Shown in pieces: positions 15,021 through 24,226 of a stretch of 49,676 nt of DNA. The stretch covers positions 1 through 49,676 of the forward strand of contig JAGOKK010000006.1 of assembly GCA_017994635.1 (NCBI GenBank), read 5' to 3'. The notes under the pieces are model-generated. The model was given only the letters and a program-made list of their open reading frames with translations, was not told the origin of the DNA and made no database searches. The DNA comes from Candidatus Cloacimonadota bacterium. GTDB lineage: Bacteria; Cloacimonadota; Cloacimonadia; Cloacimonadales; Cloacimonadaceae. Numbering within the stretch: the stretch's first letter is position 1; every line of letters starts with the position of its first letter. The translations under genes were made by a program, and so were the position numbers.

Positions 15021-16364
15021 ATGAAGAAATACCTGAAATACATCATCCTCGTTGTGGTGATCGTCGCAGTGGTGATCGCCTTTAGCAACTATAAGAAAGC
15101 GAAAAAAGCGCCTGAATGGCGTACAGACACCGCATCCATGGGATCGGTAAGAGAAGTGGTGACAGCCACAGGATCATTGAATCCATACGTTTTGGTGGAT
15201 ATAGGCACCGAGGTGAGTGGGAAGATAGAAAAGCTTTATAAAGACTACAACGATACAGTGAAAAAAGGCGAGCTCCTGGCAAAACTGGATACTGAGATCC
15301 TTCGCACCAGCTTGGAAGCCAGCAAGGGCGACCTCGCAAAAGCAACTACTTCAATGGCAGAAGCCAAGCTGGATCTGGATTTGCAGACCGAGCTTTTTCA
15401 AAAGAATATGTCTGCGGAGTATGATCTGCGCAAGGCTGAATTCAAATATGAAACTGCCCAGCAGAACGTAGCCAACGCCCGGCTAAGCCTGCAGCGTGCA
15501 CAGAAAAACCTGGACAACGCTTTTATCACCAGCCCCATCAATGGAATCATAGTATCCAGAAATGTGGATGAAGGGCAGACAGTGGCGGCTAGCTTGAATT
15601 CTCCCACGCTATTCTTGATCGCCAATAATCTCGACCGGATGCAGATTACGGCCGGAGTGGACGAAGCTGATATCGGCAAGATCAAAGTTGGTATGCCTGT
15701 GGAGTTCAACGTGGATGCACATCCTATGCAACGCTTCACCGGTAGTGTGCAGCAGATTCGCCTGAATCCCACCAATGAGTCAAATGTGGTAAGCTATAGC
15801 GTGATCATCGATGCCGAGAATCCTGATCGCCTGTTGCTACCCGGAATGACTACAAACGTTACCTTCATCGTACAATCCAAGGAAGGAATAACTCGCATTC
15901 CGGAACTGGCCACGCGTTTTCGCCCCAGTAAAGAAGTATGGGAACTCTTTGGTTTGAAATGGGATGAAGAATTGCTCAATGCAGGCAACAAACTACGCGA
16001 AGAAGCCATGGCCAAAATGCAACAAGAAGCGAAAGCCAAGGCGCCCGAAATGGCGAAATCTAGTATGCCTGCCGATACTACCCAGGCAAAAAGGCCAGCC
16101 CGGGGCGATGCTACAAAGGGGGCAAGGTCTGGAATGCGTTTCGGTGGTGGATCTCCCACGAGCCGCTCAGCACTGGTCTGGATTCTAAAAGACAAAGAGC
16201 CCACTCCCGTCCTGGTGAAAACAGGAGTCTCTGACGGAGCCTATGTGGAATTGATCGAAGGCCTCGATAAAGACGCTATCCTGGTGACAGGCGTCATCTA
16301 CAAAGATCCCAAACAGGCCACAAACAACAACAGCCCCGGTGGGCCCGGCATGAGAGGGTTCTGA
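15021..16364 (+). CDS. Periplasmic adaptor (HlyD/MacA-like) of an ABC efflux pump
   Basis: A 447-residue membrane-fusion protein. An N-terminal membrane anchor (YIILVVVIVAVVIAF) is followed by a split lipoyl domain (about 45-75 and 170-205, with GTEVSGKIEKL and ITSPINGIIVSRNVDEG), a coiled-coil hairpin (about 85-170), a beta-barrel domain and a membrane-proximal domain. This matches MacA-type adaptors that link a MacB permease to TolC. An unusual Ala/Lys/Gly-rich insert sits at about 325-385. The ATG at 15021 gives MKKYLKY; a start three codons upstream would overlap the TolC stop. The gene overlaps the following ATPase start by one base, which supports tight coupling. Confidence 0.9.
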   Translation: MKKYLKYIILVVVIVAVVIAFSNYKKAKKAPEWRTDTASMGSVREVVTATGSLNPYVLVDIGTEVSGKIEKLYKDYNDTVKKGELLAKLDTEILRTSLEASKGDLAKATTSMAEAKLDLDLQTELFQKNMSAEYDLRKAEFKYETAQQNVANARLSLQRAQKNLDNAFITSPINGIIVSRNVDEGQTVAASLNSPTLFLIANNLDRMQITAGVDEADIGKIKVGMPVEFNVDAHPMQRFTGSVQQIRLNPTNESNVVSYSVIIDAENPDRLLLPGMTTNVTFIVQSKEGITRIPELATRFRPSKEVWELFGLKWDEELLNAGNKLREEAMAKMQQEAKAKAPEMAKSSMPADTTQAKRPARGDATKGARSGMRFGGGSPTSRSALVWILKDKEPTPVLVKTGVSDGAYVELIEGLDKDAILVTGVIYKDPKQATNNNSPGGPGMRGF

Positions 16365-17113
16365 TGCCCGGTACCCTGCTCCAAACCGAAGCCCTCGCCA
16401 AGACCTATCAGATGGGTGATATCCACGTGCATGCTCTCAGAGGAGTGAATCTGCAGGTGCAGCGCGGTGAATTCATTGCCATTATGGGAGCTAGCGGCAG
16501 CGGTAAAACCACCTTTATGAACCTTTTAGGCTGCTTGGATAAAGCTTCTACGGGATCTTACATCCTGGATGGGATTGCCGTTCATGAGATGAGTGACGAA
16601 GAGCTGACGTCCATTCGCAATCAAAAGATCGGTTACGTATTTCAAAGCTTTTATCTGCTCCCTCGCACCACTGCTCTGGAAAACGTGGAATTGCCCTTGT
16701 TGTATTGCCACAGGTGCTCCCTGCACGAACGACATAGTAAGGCCGTGAAAGCTCTTTCAATCGTGGGAATAGAGGATCGCGCCCGGCATTTCCCAAATCA
16801 ACTGTCCGGCGGTCAACAGCAAAGGGTTGCCATTGCTCGTGCCATAGTCAATGATCCCGTCTTCATTCTTGCCGATGAACCCACCGGAAATCTGGACACA
16901 AGAACCAGCATCGAGGTGATGGCAGTGTTTCAAGACTTGCATTCACAAGGTAAAACCGTGATTCTGGTGACGCACGAAAACGATATCGCGCAATACGCGC
17001 AGCGGCAGATCACCTTCCGGGATGGTCTGATAATATCAGATAAAACCAATCCTAAGCCACGGATTGCCAGCGAAGACCTGAAGAATCTGCCCAAACTCGA
17101 TGAGGAGGACTAA
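16364..17113 (+). CDS. ABC transporter ATPase (MacB/LolD type)
   Basis: A 249-residue ATPase of the MacB/LolD/FtsE group. It has Walker A GASGSGKTT at about 42-50, a Q loop (YVFQSFYLLP), the signature LSGGQQQRV, Walker B FILADEPTGNLD with the catalytic Glu, and the H-loop His in VTHEND. It powers the adjacent permease. It overlaps the adaptor gene by one base and is followed after 3 bases by the permease. The substrate is not shown by sequence; relatives move macrolides, peptides, haem precursors or lipoproteins. Confidence 0.95.
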   Translation: MPGTLLQTEALAKTYQMGDIHVHALRGVNLQVQRGEFIAIMGASGSGKTTFMNLLGCLDKASTGSYILDGIAVHEMSDEELTSIRNQKIGYVFQSFYLLPRTTALENVELPLLYCHRCSLHERHSKAVKALSIVGIEDRARHFPNQLSGGQQQRVAIARAIVNDPVFILADEPTGNLDTRTSIEVMAVFQDLHSQGKTVILVTHENDIAQYAQRQITFRDGLIISDKTNPKPRIASEDLKNLPKLDEED

Positions 17114-17116
17114 GCG

Positions 17117-18328
17117 ATGTCAGTACTAGGTATTATTCGAATCGCTTTCAAATCCCTGGCGCGAAATAAGACCCGCACCTTTTTAACCATGCTTGGAATC
17201 ATCATCGGGGTCGCCGCAGTGATTACCATGCTGGCTATAGGTCAGGGAGCGAAGAAGATCGTGGAAGATCAGGTGAATTCCATGGGCACAAACGTGATTA
17301 TGGTGTTTTCAAACTTTAGCCAATCCACAGTACGTCAGGCCGCAGGCGGGGGAAATCTACTGGAAATCGAGGATGTGGAGGCCATCCAGAATCAACTGGA
17401 TGGGATACTCTATGCAACCCCAGTGTATAATTCCTTTGGGCAATTGAAATACGAGGGAAACAACTGGCGCACCGGTATCATGGGAGTGGATGCCGATTTC
17501 TTCTTTATTCGTGATATGCAAGTGAGTAGCGGAGAATTGTTCCATAGCTCAGATGTAGAAAACGGCGCAAAAGTATGCGTAATCGGCAAGACAGTTGCCG
17601 ACAATCTCTTTGGCGATGTGGACCCAGTAGATAAGATCATCCGCATCCGCAACATCCCCTTCACCGTGAAAGGTGTCTTGAAATCCAAAGGACAGAGCGT
17701 GATGGGAAACGATCAGGACGATACTGTGATCGCGCCCTATACCACCGTATACACCAGATTGCTGGGGCATCGCTGGCGTAACATGACGATCCTGGTATCT
17801 GCCAGCTCGCGGGATATAATCCACATAGTGCAACAGGACATTATGGATCTGCTGCAAACCAGGCATCGAGGAACCACCAGCGAGGAGTTTGTGGTAACTT
17901 CCCAGACCGATCTGGCTCAAACGGCGAACGATGTTTCCAATACCATGACGATTCTACTGGCGTCGATCGCAGGGATATCGCTGTTGGTAGGAGGCATCGG
18001 GATTATGAACATTATGCTGGTATCAGTCACCGAACGCATCAAGGAAATTGGGATCCGTATGGCTGTGGGTGCAGGGAAGCGTGATGTATTGCTACAATTC
18101 ATCATCGAAGCTGTAGCCATCAGCATTATGGGCGGTATATTGGGCATAGTGCTTGGTTTCACTGCCGCGAAAATCGTGGGTGACGCGATGAAATGGAGCA
18201 TCGCGGTAACGCCATGGTCAGTACTGCTCTCGGTAGGCTTTTCGATGGCGATCGGGATCTTTTTCGGCTGGTATCCTGCCAGGAAAGCCGCAAATCTGAA
18301 CCTCATTGATGCTCTGAGATACGAATAG
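17117..18328 (+). CDS. MacB-type ABC permease
   Basis: A 403-residue permease with the MacB/FtsX layout: one N-terminal membrane helix (TFLTMLGIIIGVAAVITML, about 21-40), a large periplasmic domain (about 45-275), and three C-terminal helices in the FtsX domain (about 285-390, with GGIGIMNIMLVSVTERIKEIGIRMAVGA and the conserved WYPARKAANL). Type VII ABC systems of this kind do not carry substrate across the inner membrane; they drive periplasmic substrate into TolC by mechanotransmission. GAGGAGG precedes the ATG. It is the last gene of the operon, followed by a terminator 26 bases after the stop. Confidence 0.94.
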   Translation: MSVLGIIRIAFKSLARNKTRTFLTMLGIIIGVAAVITMLAIGQGAKKIVEDQVNSMGTNVIMVFSNFSQSTVRQAAGGGNLLEIEDVEAIQNQLDGILYATPVYNSFGQLKYEGNNWRTGIMGVDADFFFIRDMQVSSGELFHSSDVENGAKVCVIGKTVADNLFGDVDPVDKIIRIRNIPFTVKGVLKSKGQSVMGNDQDDTVIAPYTTVYTRLLGHRWRNMTILVSASSRDIIHIVQQDIMDLLQTRHRGTTSEEFVVTSQTDLAQTANDVSNTMTILLASIAGISLLVGGIGIMNIMLVSVTERIKEIGIRMAVGAGKRDVLLQFIIEAVAISIMGGILGIVLGFTAAKIVGDAMKWSIAVTPWSVLLSVGFSMAIGIFFGWYPARKAANLNLIDALRYE

Positions 18329-18353
18329 AGCTGATCAATACTACAATGATAAT

Positions 18354-18383
18354 GGCCGGAGATACAATCCGGCCTTTGTCTTT
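18354..18383 (+). terminator. Intrinsic terminator of the efflux operon
   Basis: A 7-bp perfect stem (GGCCGGA/TCCGGCC) with a 7-base loop is followed by TTTGTCTTT. It separates the efflux operon from the EF-G gene. Confidence 0.87.
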
Positions 18384-18521
18384 AGCCTTATGAAGCAAGG
18401 GAGAAGTCCGCTTGAGGATGTGTTGGGAGCCATTTTTTTAGTGGACAAAGATGCCACGAGTAAAATTATGACTCTCCAGATCATATCAGCACGTTCAGGA
18501 GCTACATAAAGGATACTCATT

Positions 18522-20633
18522 ATGAAAAGCGATGCGGATTCTCCGCTTTCCAAGATACGAAACATCGGCATCATGGCGCACATCGATGCCGGGAAGACGA
18601 CCACTACAGAAAGGATTCTGTATTATACAGGCTTTCTGCACAAGATGGGTGAGGTACACGACGGCAACGCATTTACCGACTGGATGGAGCAGGAACGCGA
18701 ACGCGGCATCACCATCACGTCGGCTACCGTGACCTGCCCCTGGATGGGCCATCAGATAAACATCATCGACACTCCCGGGCATGTGGATTTTACTGCGGAA
18801 GTAGAGCGCTCGCTACGGATCCTTGACGGGGCGGTGGGTGTATTCTGCGCTGTAGGTGGAGTGGAGCCCCAATCCGAGACGGTGTGGCATCAAGCTGATC
18901 GCTATCATGTTCCCCGCCTGGCATACGTAAACAAGATGGATAGAACCGGGGCTGATTATGAGCGCGTGATCCAAATGATGCACGACAGGCTGACTCCCAA
19001 AGCGGTAGCCATCAATATCCCCATTGGTAAGGAAGATTGCTTTGAAGGTGTGATCGACCTGGTGAGTATGCAGGCCTGGTACTTTGATCCCCTTACTCAG
19101 GGCTCTCAGACCAGTCATACCAATATTCCGCAAAACCTTGCTAAGCTTGCGATGGAGGCGAGAACTGCCCTATTGGAAGCGGTCTGCGAATATGACGATG
19201 AATTGATGATGCTATATCTCGAAGGAGAGGAGATCCCAGAATCACTATTACGCAAAGCGATTCGCAAGGGTACGATCGATCATGGTTTCATCCCTGTGCT
19301 TTGCGGATCTTCATTGAAGAACAAGGGATTGCAGCTACTTTTAAACGCCGTGGTGGACTATATGCCTTCTCCACTGGATATTGGTGATACACATGCTTTT
19401 GATGCTCAAAGTCACGAGGCCATCCCCCTACCTCCAGATCCCGATGCTCCGCTGGTGGCGATGGCTTTTAAAGTGCAGGTCGATAAGTATGTAGGACGTC
19501 TGGTGTATATCCGCGTTTATTCCGGAACCCTGAAGAAGGGCGGGACATTCTTGAATATCACCAATGGCAAGCGGGAACGAGTGGCTCGCATACTGCAAAT
19601 GATGTCCAACAAAAAGAACGATCTGGATAGCATTCATGCAGGCGATATTGGCTGTGTGGTGGGGCCAAAATGTTTGGTGACAGGCGATACCATCACCGAC
19701 GGCAGAATGGACGTGGTGCTTTCCAAGATGCATTTCCCCGATTCTGTGATCTCGATCGCCATCGAGCCCAAGACCAAGGCCGATCAGGAAAACCTCGGTA
19801 ATGCTCTGGCGCGGATGGAAGAAGAAGATCCCACCTTCAAGGTTCATGTAGATAAGGATAGTGGCCAAACCTTGATTTCAGGGATGGGTGAGCTGCATCT
19901 GGACATTATTGTGGATCGTATCAAACGCGAGTTTGGGGTGGCAGCAAATGTGGGAAATCCACAAGTGTCATATAAAGAGACTATAACCAACACCGTGGAA
20001 GTGAAGGAAGTATTCCAGCGCGAGCTGAACGGTAAGGGCAATTACGCCATGGTGCAATTCCGGATCAGTCCCATCGCCCTGGCGGATTTGCCTGAAGATT
20101 GCAAGAACACGTTTAAATGTTCCATCACGGCTACTGATATTCCCTCGGAGTATTGGAAAGCAATCGAGGAAGCAGCCTTGGGAACTCTCTCTGATGGACC
20201 GCTGATCAGCGGCAATGTGGAACGCGTGGCCATCGAACTGACGGGAGGAGATCATAATCCAGTGGATTCAAACGAATTGGCGTTCCGGATCGCTACATCT
20301 ATGGCCATTGGCAGAGCCCTGCGTGAAGCGAAACCCGTGATCATGGAACCGATCATGCTACTCACAGTGCACTCCCCGGATGATTTTGTGGGTGACATCA
20401 TCTCGGATGTCAATGCCAAACGCGGCAAGATCGAGGTGATGCGCCGGCACAATGAATATCTTCAGGAAGTGGTGGCGGACATCCCGCTCTCGGAGATTTT
20501 TGGATACTCCACCCGGATCAGGAGTTTGTCGCAGGGACGCGCCAGCTACTCTCTGGAGTTCAAAAAGTTTGAAATTGCTCCGCAGCAGGTACAAAGTGAA
20601 GTGCTGCGCAGAATACGCGGTTATGCAGAATAA
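18522..20633 (+). CDS. fusA: Elongation factor G
   Basis: A 703-residue translational GTPase that drives ribosome translocation. It has the P-loop AHIDAGKTT near residue 20, the switch II DTPGH, NKMD for guanine recognition, and the usual domain II-V sequence including [20 protein letters not shown] near the C terminus. Length is that of a full EF-G. It is not next to rpsL, rpsG or tuf, the usual str operon neighbours, but is followed by a STAS and a receiver-HATPase gene. Genomes of several phyla carry two EF-Gs split between elongation and recycling, so this may be the second, stand-alone copy; the window cannot settle that. About 190 bases separate it from the efflux operon, in which no clear promoter consensus is visible. 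Confidence 0.94.
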   Translation: MKSDADSPLSKIRNIGIMAHIDAGKTTTTERILYYTGFLHKMGEVHDGNAFTDWMEQERERGITITSATVTCPWMGHQINIIDTPGHVDFTAEVERSLRILDGAVGVFCAVGGVEPQSETVWHQADRYHVPRLAYVNKMDRTGADYERVIQMMHDRLTPKAVAINIPIGKEDCFEGVIDLVSMQAWYFDPLTQGSQTSHTNIPQNLAKLAMEARTALLEAVCEYDDELMMLYLEGEEIPESLLRKAIRKGTIDHGFIPVLCGSSLKNKGLQLLLNAVVDYMPSPLDIGDTHAFDAQSHEAIPLPPDPDAPLVAMAFKVQVDKYVGRLVYIRVYSGTLKKGGTFLNITNGKRERVARILQMMSNKKNDLDSIHAGDIGCVVGPKCLVTGDTITDGRMDVVLSKMHFPDSVISIAIEPKTKADQENLGNALARMEEEDPTFKVHVDKDSGQTLISGMGELHLDIIVDRIKREFGVAANVGNPQVSYKETITNTVEVKEVFQRELNGKGNYAMVQFRISPIALADLPEDCKNTFKCSITATDIPSEYWKAIEEAALGTLSDGPLISGNVERVAIELTGGDHNPVDSNELAFRIATSMAIGRALREAKPVIMEPIMLLTVHSPDDFVGDIISDVNAKRGKIEVMRRHNEYLQEVVADIPLSEIFGYSTRIRSLSQGRASYSLEFKKFEIAPQQVQSEVLRRIRGYAE

Positions 20634-20697
20634 TCTTGACACGAAAAAGAGAAGCGCTAAAGGTGTACGAAAGCAGAAAAAGACCAAGGAGTCAGCT

Positions 20698-21006
20698 ATG
20701 AATATCGAACTCACTATCAGTGGCAACATCGCGGCCATGAAGATTGATGGTATCCTTAATAGTGAAAACGCGCACGTCCTGCAGGAGAAACTCAGCGAAG
20801 TGATGCAAAGCGAAGCCAAGGTTTTGGAGCTCGATTTGCTGGATTGCCGCAATATCTCATCAACCGGTATTGGCAAAATCTTGCTGTTTTACAAGGATTT
20901 CATTTCCAAGGGCGGAGATATCGAAGTGGTTCGCAGCTCAAACAGCGTGTACGAGCTTTTCACCATGCTGAAGCTGAACCAGCTCTTCACAGTCAACCTG
21001 GGGTAG
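20698..21006 (+). CDS. STAS-domain anti-sigma factor antagonist-like protein
   Basis: A 102-residue single STAS domain of the SpoIIAA/RsbV type. It has the alternating strands and helices of the fold and the segment DCRNISSTGIGKI at about 49-61, where the phosphorylatable serine of the family (normally DSSG) is represented by Ser54-Ser55-Thr56. The start follows AAGGAG by six bases, and the frame upstream of it only shadows the end of the EF-G gene. It is followed after 3 bases by a protein with a RsbW-like kinase domain, its probable partner. No sigma factor is adjacent, so the final target is unknown. Confidence 0.87.
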   Translation: MNIELTISGNIAAMKIDGILNSENAHVLQEKLSEVMQSEAKVLELDLLDCRNISSTGIGKILLFYKDFISKGGDIEVVRSSNSVYELFTMLKLNQLFTVNLG

Positions 21007-21009
21007 TCA

Positions 21010-21936
21010 ATGGGGGATAAGGCCAGAATACTGGTGGTGGATGATAGCATCGCCATCGTAAATTCCCTGCAATCCATATTAAGCATCAGCGGGTACCACG
21101 TAGATACGGCTTACAACGGCAGCGATGCTTTGCGTAAGATCTATAAAAACGAATATGATCTGGTGATTTGCGATATAGAAATGCCCGGCTTGACGGGGCT
21201 GGAGTTTTTGGGTAGGGTAAGGCAGGATTTTGACCGGTCCTTGGATGTGATTCTGATGACGGGTTATCTGGAACACGATTACTTCATCGAGGCTATCCGT
21301 CTGGGTGCCAGCGACTTTATCCGCAAGCCCATCGATACTAAACAGATGATCCACTCCATCCAGGAATTGATGTTTCGCAAAGGAAACCGCGATGACATTT
21401 CAGGATTCTTTGCCAGCTTGAACAAAGCTAAGTTTTGTTATGAGATCAGCGCCCAAAACTTCACCAGATTTAATATCTCCAAAGTATTCAATGCGCATCT
21501 GAGACAGCGCTTTAAAGTAAACTTCGATGTAATCAACGAAGTACTCGTTTGCGTGGATGAAATGGTCTATAATGCTTTTATCCACGGCACATTAGGCTTG
21601 TCGGTGGAAGAGCGCGCTCTTGGGCATAACGATCTGCAGGCTGTAATCAATGCGAAATTGGACAATCCCGCGATCCATGCTAGAAACCTGCATATCGGCC
21701 TTGAGATTGATAACACTGATGAGAGCATCGTGATCAGTGTGGAAGATGAAGGCCCCGGATTTGACTTTACAAAATGGCTTGATACAGTAAAAAGCTTTCA
21801 AATGCTGGATATCAAGGAGCATGGCAGGGGCTTATCGCTTTTATACCATCTCAGCGACAGTCTGGAATTCTCAAATGAGGGACGTAAAGTAACAATCCGC
21901 AAGAGTTTGTTACACACCGGCAAACATGAGGCTTGA
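21010..21936 (+). CDS. Receiver domain fused to RsbW-like HATPase
   Basis: A 308-residue fusion. Residues 5-122 are a CheY-like receiver with the acidic pair DD at 11-12, phosphoacceptor Asp55 (CDIEMPGLTG), Thr84 and Lys106 (RKP). Residues about 160-300 are a GHKL ATPase: N box DEMVYNAF (Asn188), G1 DEGPGFD at 246-252 and G2 GRGL at 272-275. There is no phosphoacceptor histidine domain, so it is not a histidine kinase of the usual kind; it resembles anti-sigma serine kinases. The receiver could switch the kinase on or off, and the STAS protein encoded 3 bases upstream is the likely substrate. The end overlaps prmC by 11 bases. Confidence 0.88.
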   Translation: MGDKARILVVDDSIAIVNSLQSILSISGYHVDTAYNGSDALRKIYKNEYDLVICDIEMPGLTGLEFLGRVRQDFDRSLDVILMTGYLEHDYFIEAIRLGASDFIRKPIDTKQMIHSIQELMFRKGNRDDISGFFASLNKAKFCYEISAQNFTRFNISKVFNAHLRQRFKVNFDVINEVLVCVDEMVYNAFIHGTLGLSVEERALGHNDLQAVINAKLDNPAIHARNLHIGLEIDNTDESIVISVEDEGPGFDFTKWLDTVKSFQMLDIKEHGRGLSLLYHLSDSLEFSNEGRKVTIRKSLLHTGKHEA

Positions 21937-22729
21937 GCCCTATTATGCTCTCGCACCGAATGCGGCGCCGGGAGATATCCGCCATCTGATCGCGGAATAT
22001 CTGGGCATTAGAATTACAGAATTGGCCGTTGCCAAAGATCCTGATCAAGATCAACACGATGATATCTGCGCCATGATCGGGAAGCTGAATCGCGGTATTC
22101 CGCCTCAGTACATCCTACAAAGCGCCTGGTTCTACGGCTTCAGTTTCTATGTGGATTCCAGAGTATTGATCCCCCGCTTCGATACTGAAGTATTGGTGGA
22201 GGCTTTGGGGAAGTATCTCAGGCCCGGCATGCGGGTACTGGATATTGGTACGGGAAGCGGGATCATCGCGATCTCTCTCAAGAAGCTTCATCCCCAGCTG
22301 GAACTCCACGCTTCCGATCTTTCCTCAGACGCTTTGGACGTAGCGCGGCGTAATGCCAGGAAGCACCTGGTAGAGGTAACTCTGCATCATGCTGATCTCT
22401 TTCCAGAAGTACCCCGGCTATTTGATATCATCATTTCCAATCCCCCTTACATCAGCAGTCTGGAGTATGAAAAACTGGATCCAATAGTGCGGGATCATGA
22501 ACCCGTTTCCGCACTACTTGCGGCTGACGATGGATTGGAATATTACCGCCGCATCATAGATGAAGCGGCAAGGCGATTATCCAGCGATGGCATTCTGGCC
22601 TTTGAGCATGGCTGCACGCAACAGCAGCAAGTGCTCCGCTTGACAGAAAAGGCTGGTTTCATAAGCTTGGAAATGGGGAAGGATCTTGCAGGCCGAGATC
22701 GGTTCCTGATATTAAAGAAACGAGGATAA
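21926..22729 (+). CDS. prmC: Release-factor glutamine methyltransferase
   Basis: A 267-residue SAM-dependent methyltransferase that methylates the GGQ glutamine of peptide release factors. A helical N-terminal domain is followed by IPRFDTEVLVE at 82-92 (usually PRPDTE), the SAM site DIGTGSG at 106-112, and the catalytic NPPY at 172-175. Length is normal. It overlaps the receiver-HATPase gene and sits 1 base from murA. No prfA is adjacent, which differs from the common prfA-prmC pair. The Phe in place of Pro in the PRPDTE motif is unusual but next to, not in, the active site. Confidence 0.93.
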   Translation: MRLEPYYALAPNAAPGDIRHLIAEYLGIRITELAVAKDPDQDQHDDICAMIGKLNRGIPPQYILQSAWFYGFSFYVDSRVLIPRFDTEVLVEALGKYLRPGMRVLDIGTGSGIIAISLKKLHPQLELHASDLSSDALDVARRNARKHLVEVTLHHADLFPEVPRLFDIIISNPPYISSLEYEKLDPIVRDHEPVSALLAADDGLEYYRRIIDEAARRLSSDGILAFEHGCTQQQQVLRLTEKAGFISLEMGKDLAGRDRFLILKKRG

Positions 22730-22730
22730 A

Positions 22731-23984
22731 ATGGATAAGTTCATCATCGAACCCAATCGTGAACTCAGCGGCAAAATATTTGTCAGCGGAGCCAAGAATG
22801 CCATTCTTCCAGCGATGGCGGCTTGTTTACTGGCTCCCGGAAAGTCGATTCTGCGCAATGTCCCCAGCCTTATCGATCTGAAGACTATGGCGCATCTTCT
22901 CAGGGTGATCGGCGCGCGAGTGGATTATGATAAGGGTTCCATGAGCATAGATAGCAAGGATGTTTGCTATCCCGAAGCTCCTTATGAACTGGTGAGTAAG
23001 ATGCGCGCTTCCATCTATGTGTTGGGGCCGCTGGTGGCCAGATTGGGTAAAGCAAGAGTAAGCTTCCCCGGCGGTTGTGCCATAGGCACCAGACCTGTGG
23101 ACCTACATCTGAAAGCCCTGGAAGCTCTGGGCGCTACCATCGAGATCGATCACGGTTACATCAATGCCTCTGCGGATAAACTGGTCGGCGCAGATATCCA
23201 CTTCGAAAAGTCTTCTGTAGGCGCTACGATAAATACCCTGATGGCGGCCGTGTATGCCAAAGGAACCACCCGCTTGTTCAACGCAGCTATGGAACCGGAA
23301 GTGGATTCCACCATAGATCTCCTGGTCAAAATGGGTGCAAAGATCAGCGGCAGGGGTAGCACCACACTTTACATCGAGGGCGTTGACGATTTGTTCCCCG
23401 TAGAAATGACCATGATTCCCGATCGGATCGAAGCAGGCACATTCCTCATCGCGGGAGCGCTTTCTACCAAACCAGTCACTGTTTGCGGCTGCGAATTGGA
23501 TCATCTGACTCCGTTGATGGATAAATTGCGCGAAGCCGGCTGCGTTATGGAGATCGAGGGTCATGATATCACTGTGATCCCCCCGAAAACGATCAAGCCA
23601 GCCAGTATAATTACTTTGCCCCATCCTGGCTTTCCCACCGATCTTCAGGCTCAATTCACTGTGCTGATGTGCCTGGCAGATGGCATCAGCTTCATTGAAG
23701 ACACTGTGTTCCCCGATCGCTTTATGCACGTTGCAGAGCTTAACCGCTTGCAGGCCAATATCAAAATGGATCGAAACGTTGCCAGCGTAAAAGGTGTGGA
23801 AAAGCTCAGCGGAGCAGAGGTGATGGCCACTGATCTCCGGGCAAGTGCAGCGCTGGTTTTAGCAGGGATGGTGGCCGAAGGCTGCACCACAGTTTCGCGC
23901 ATTTATCACATTGATCGCGGCTACGACCGCATCGAAGAAAAGCTGAATGGCATTGGCGCTAGGATTCGTCGCGAAATTGGCTGA
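22731..23984 (+). CDS. murA: UDP-N-acetylglucosamine 1-carboxyvinyltransferase
   Basis: A 417-residue enzyme for the first committed step of peptidoglycan synthesis: transfer of enolpyruvate from PEP to UDP-GlcNAc in the cytoplasm. The two-domain inside-out barrel is clear. Visible residues are SGAKNA with Lys22 and Asn23, the catalytic Cys116 in GGCAIGTRP (Cys115 in Escherichia coli), and the conserved HPGFPTD and RFMHV segments. The cysteine predicts fosfomycin sensitivity of this enzyme. It starts 1 base after prmC with AGGATAAA upstream, and is followed by a terminator, so it ends the operon. Confidence 0.97.
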   Translation: MDKFIIEPNRELSGKIFVSGAKNAILPAMAACLLAPGKSILRNVPSLIDLKTMAHLLRVIGARVDYDKGSMSIDSKDVCYPEAPYELVSKMRASIYVLGPLVARLGKARVSFPGGCAIGTRPVDLHLKALEALGATIEIDHGYINASADKLVGADIHFEKSSVGATINTLMAAVYAKGTTRLFNAAMEPEVDSTIDLLVKMGAKISGRGSTTLYIEGVDDLFPVEMTMIPDRIEAGTFLIAGALSTKPVTVCGCELDHLTPLMDKLREAGCVMEIEGHDITVIPPKTIKPASIITLPHPGFPTDLQAQFTVLMCLADGISFIEDTVFPDRFMHVAELNRLQANIKMDRNVASVKGVEKLSGAEVMATDLRASAALVLAGMVAEGCTTVSRIYHIDRGYDRIEEKLNGIGARIRREIG

Positions 23985-24009
23985 TCCAAAGCAATAACTT
24001 ATCATTTAT

Positions 24010-24038
24010 GCCGGGTGTAAGAATCCGGCCCTTTTGTT
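24010..24038 (+). terminator. Intrinsic terminator of murA
   Basis: A 7-bp stem with one G-T pair (GCCGGGT/ATCCGGC) and a 6-base loop is followed by CCCTTTTGTT. It lies 25 bases after the murA stop. Confidence 0.78.
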
Positions 24039-24068
24039 ATCTTGCCCCTTGGTGGCTCTAATGCAACA

Positions 24069-24125
24069 CAAAGTCATCCTGAACACATCCCAAGCGGAGC
24101 TCAGGATGTGCTCAGGATGACTTTG
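24069..24125. repeat. Long intergenic palindrome with TCATCCTGA arms
   Basis: Arms of 22 bases at 24069-24090 and 24104-24125 pair with a single mismatch around a 13-base loop. No T run follows on either strand, so it is not an ordinary terminator. The arms hold GTCATCCTGA, the start of a palindrome often seen between genes in diverse FCB genomes. It lies between two convergent genes, each of which already has its own terminator. Confidence 0.75.
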
Positions 24126-24173
24126 AGGAGTATCCAGCCTACAAGAGGGGTGGACAAGCTTTGGACAATGTAT

Positions 24174-24206
24174 AAAAAAAGCCCAGGGTCTTGTATGCCC
24201 TGGGCT
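24174..24206 (-). terminator. Intrinsic terminator of the 1291-residue gene
   Basis: A 9-bp perfect stem (AGCCCAGGG/CCCTGGGCT) with a 9-base loop runs into seven T residues on the minus strand, 20 bases after the stop codon. Confidence 0.93.
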
Positions 24207-24226
24207 ATATGCTGTAGGGAATTGGT

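Noticed and set aside
20452-20697. Longer start for the STAS gene
   Set aside because: This part is a shadow of the EF-G C terminus in another frame; the ATG at 20698 has AAGGAG at the right distance.
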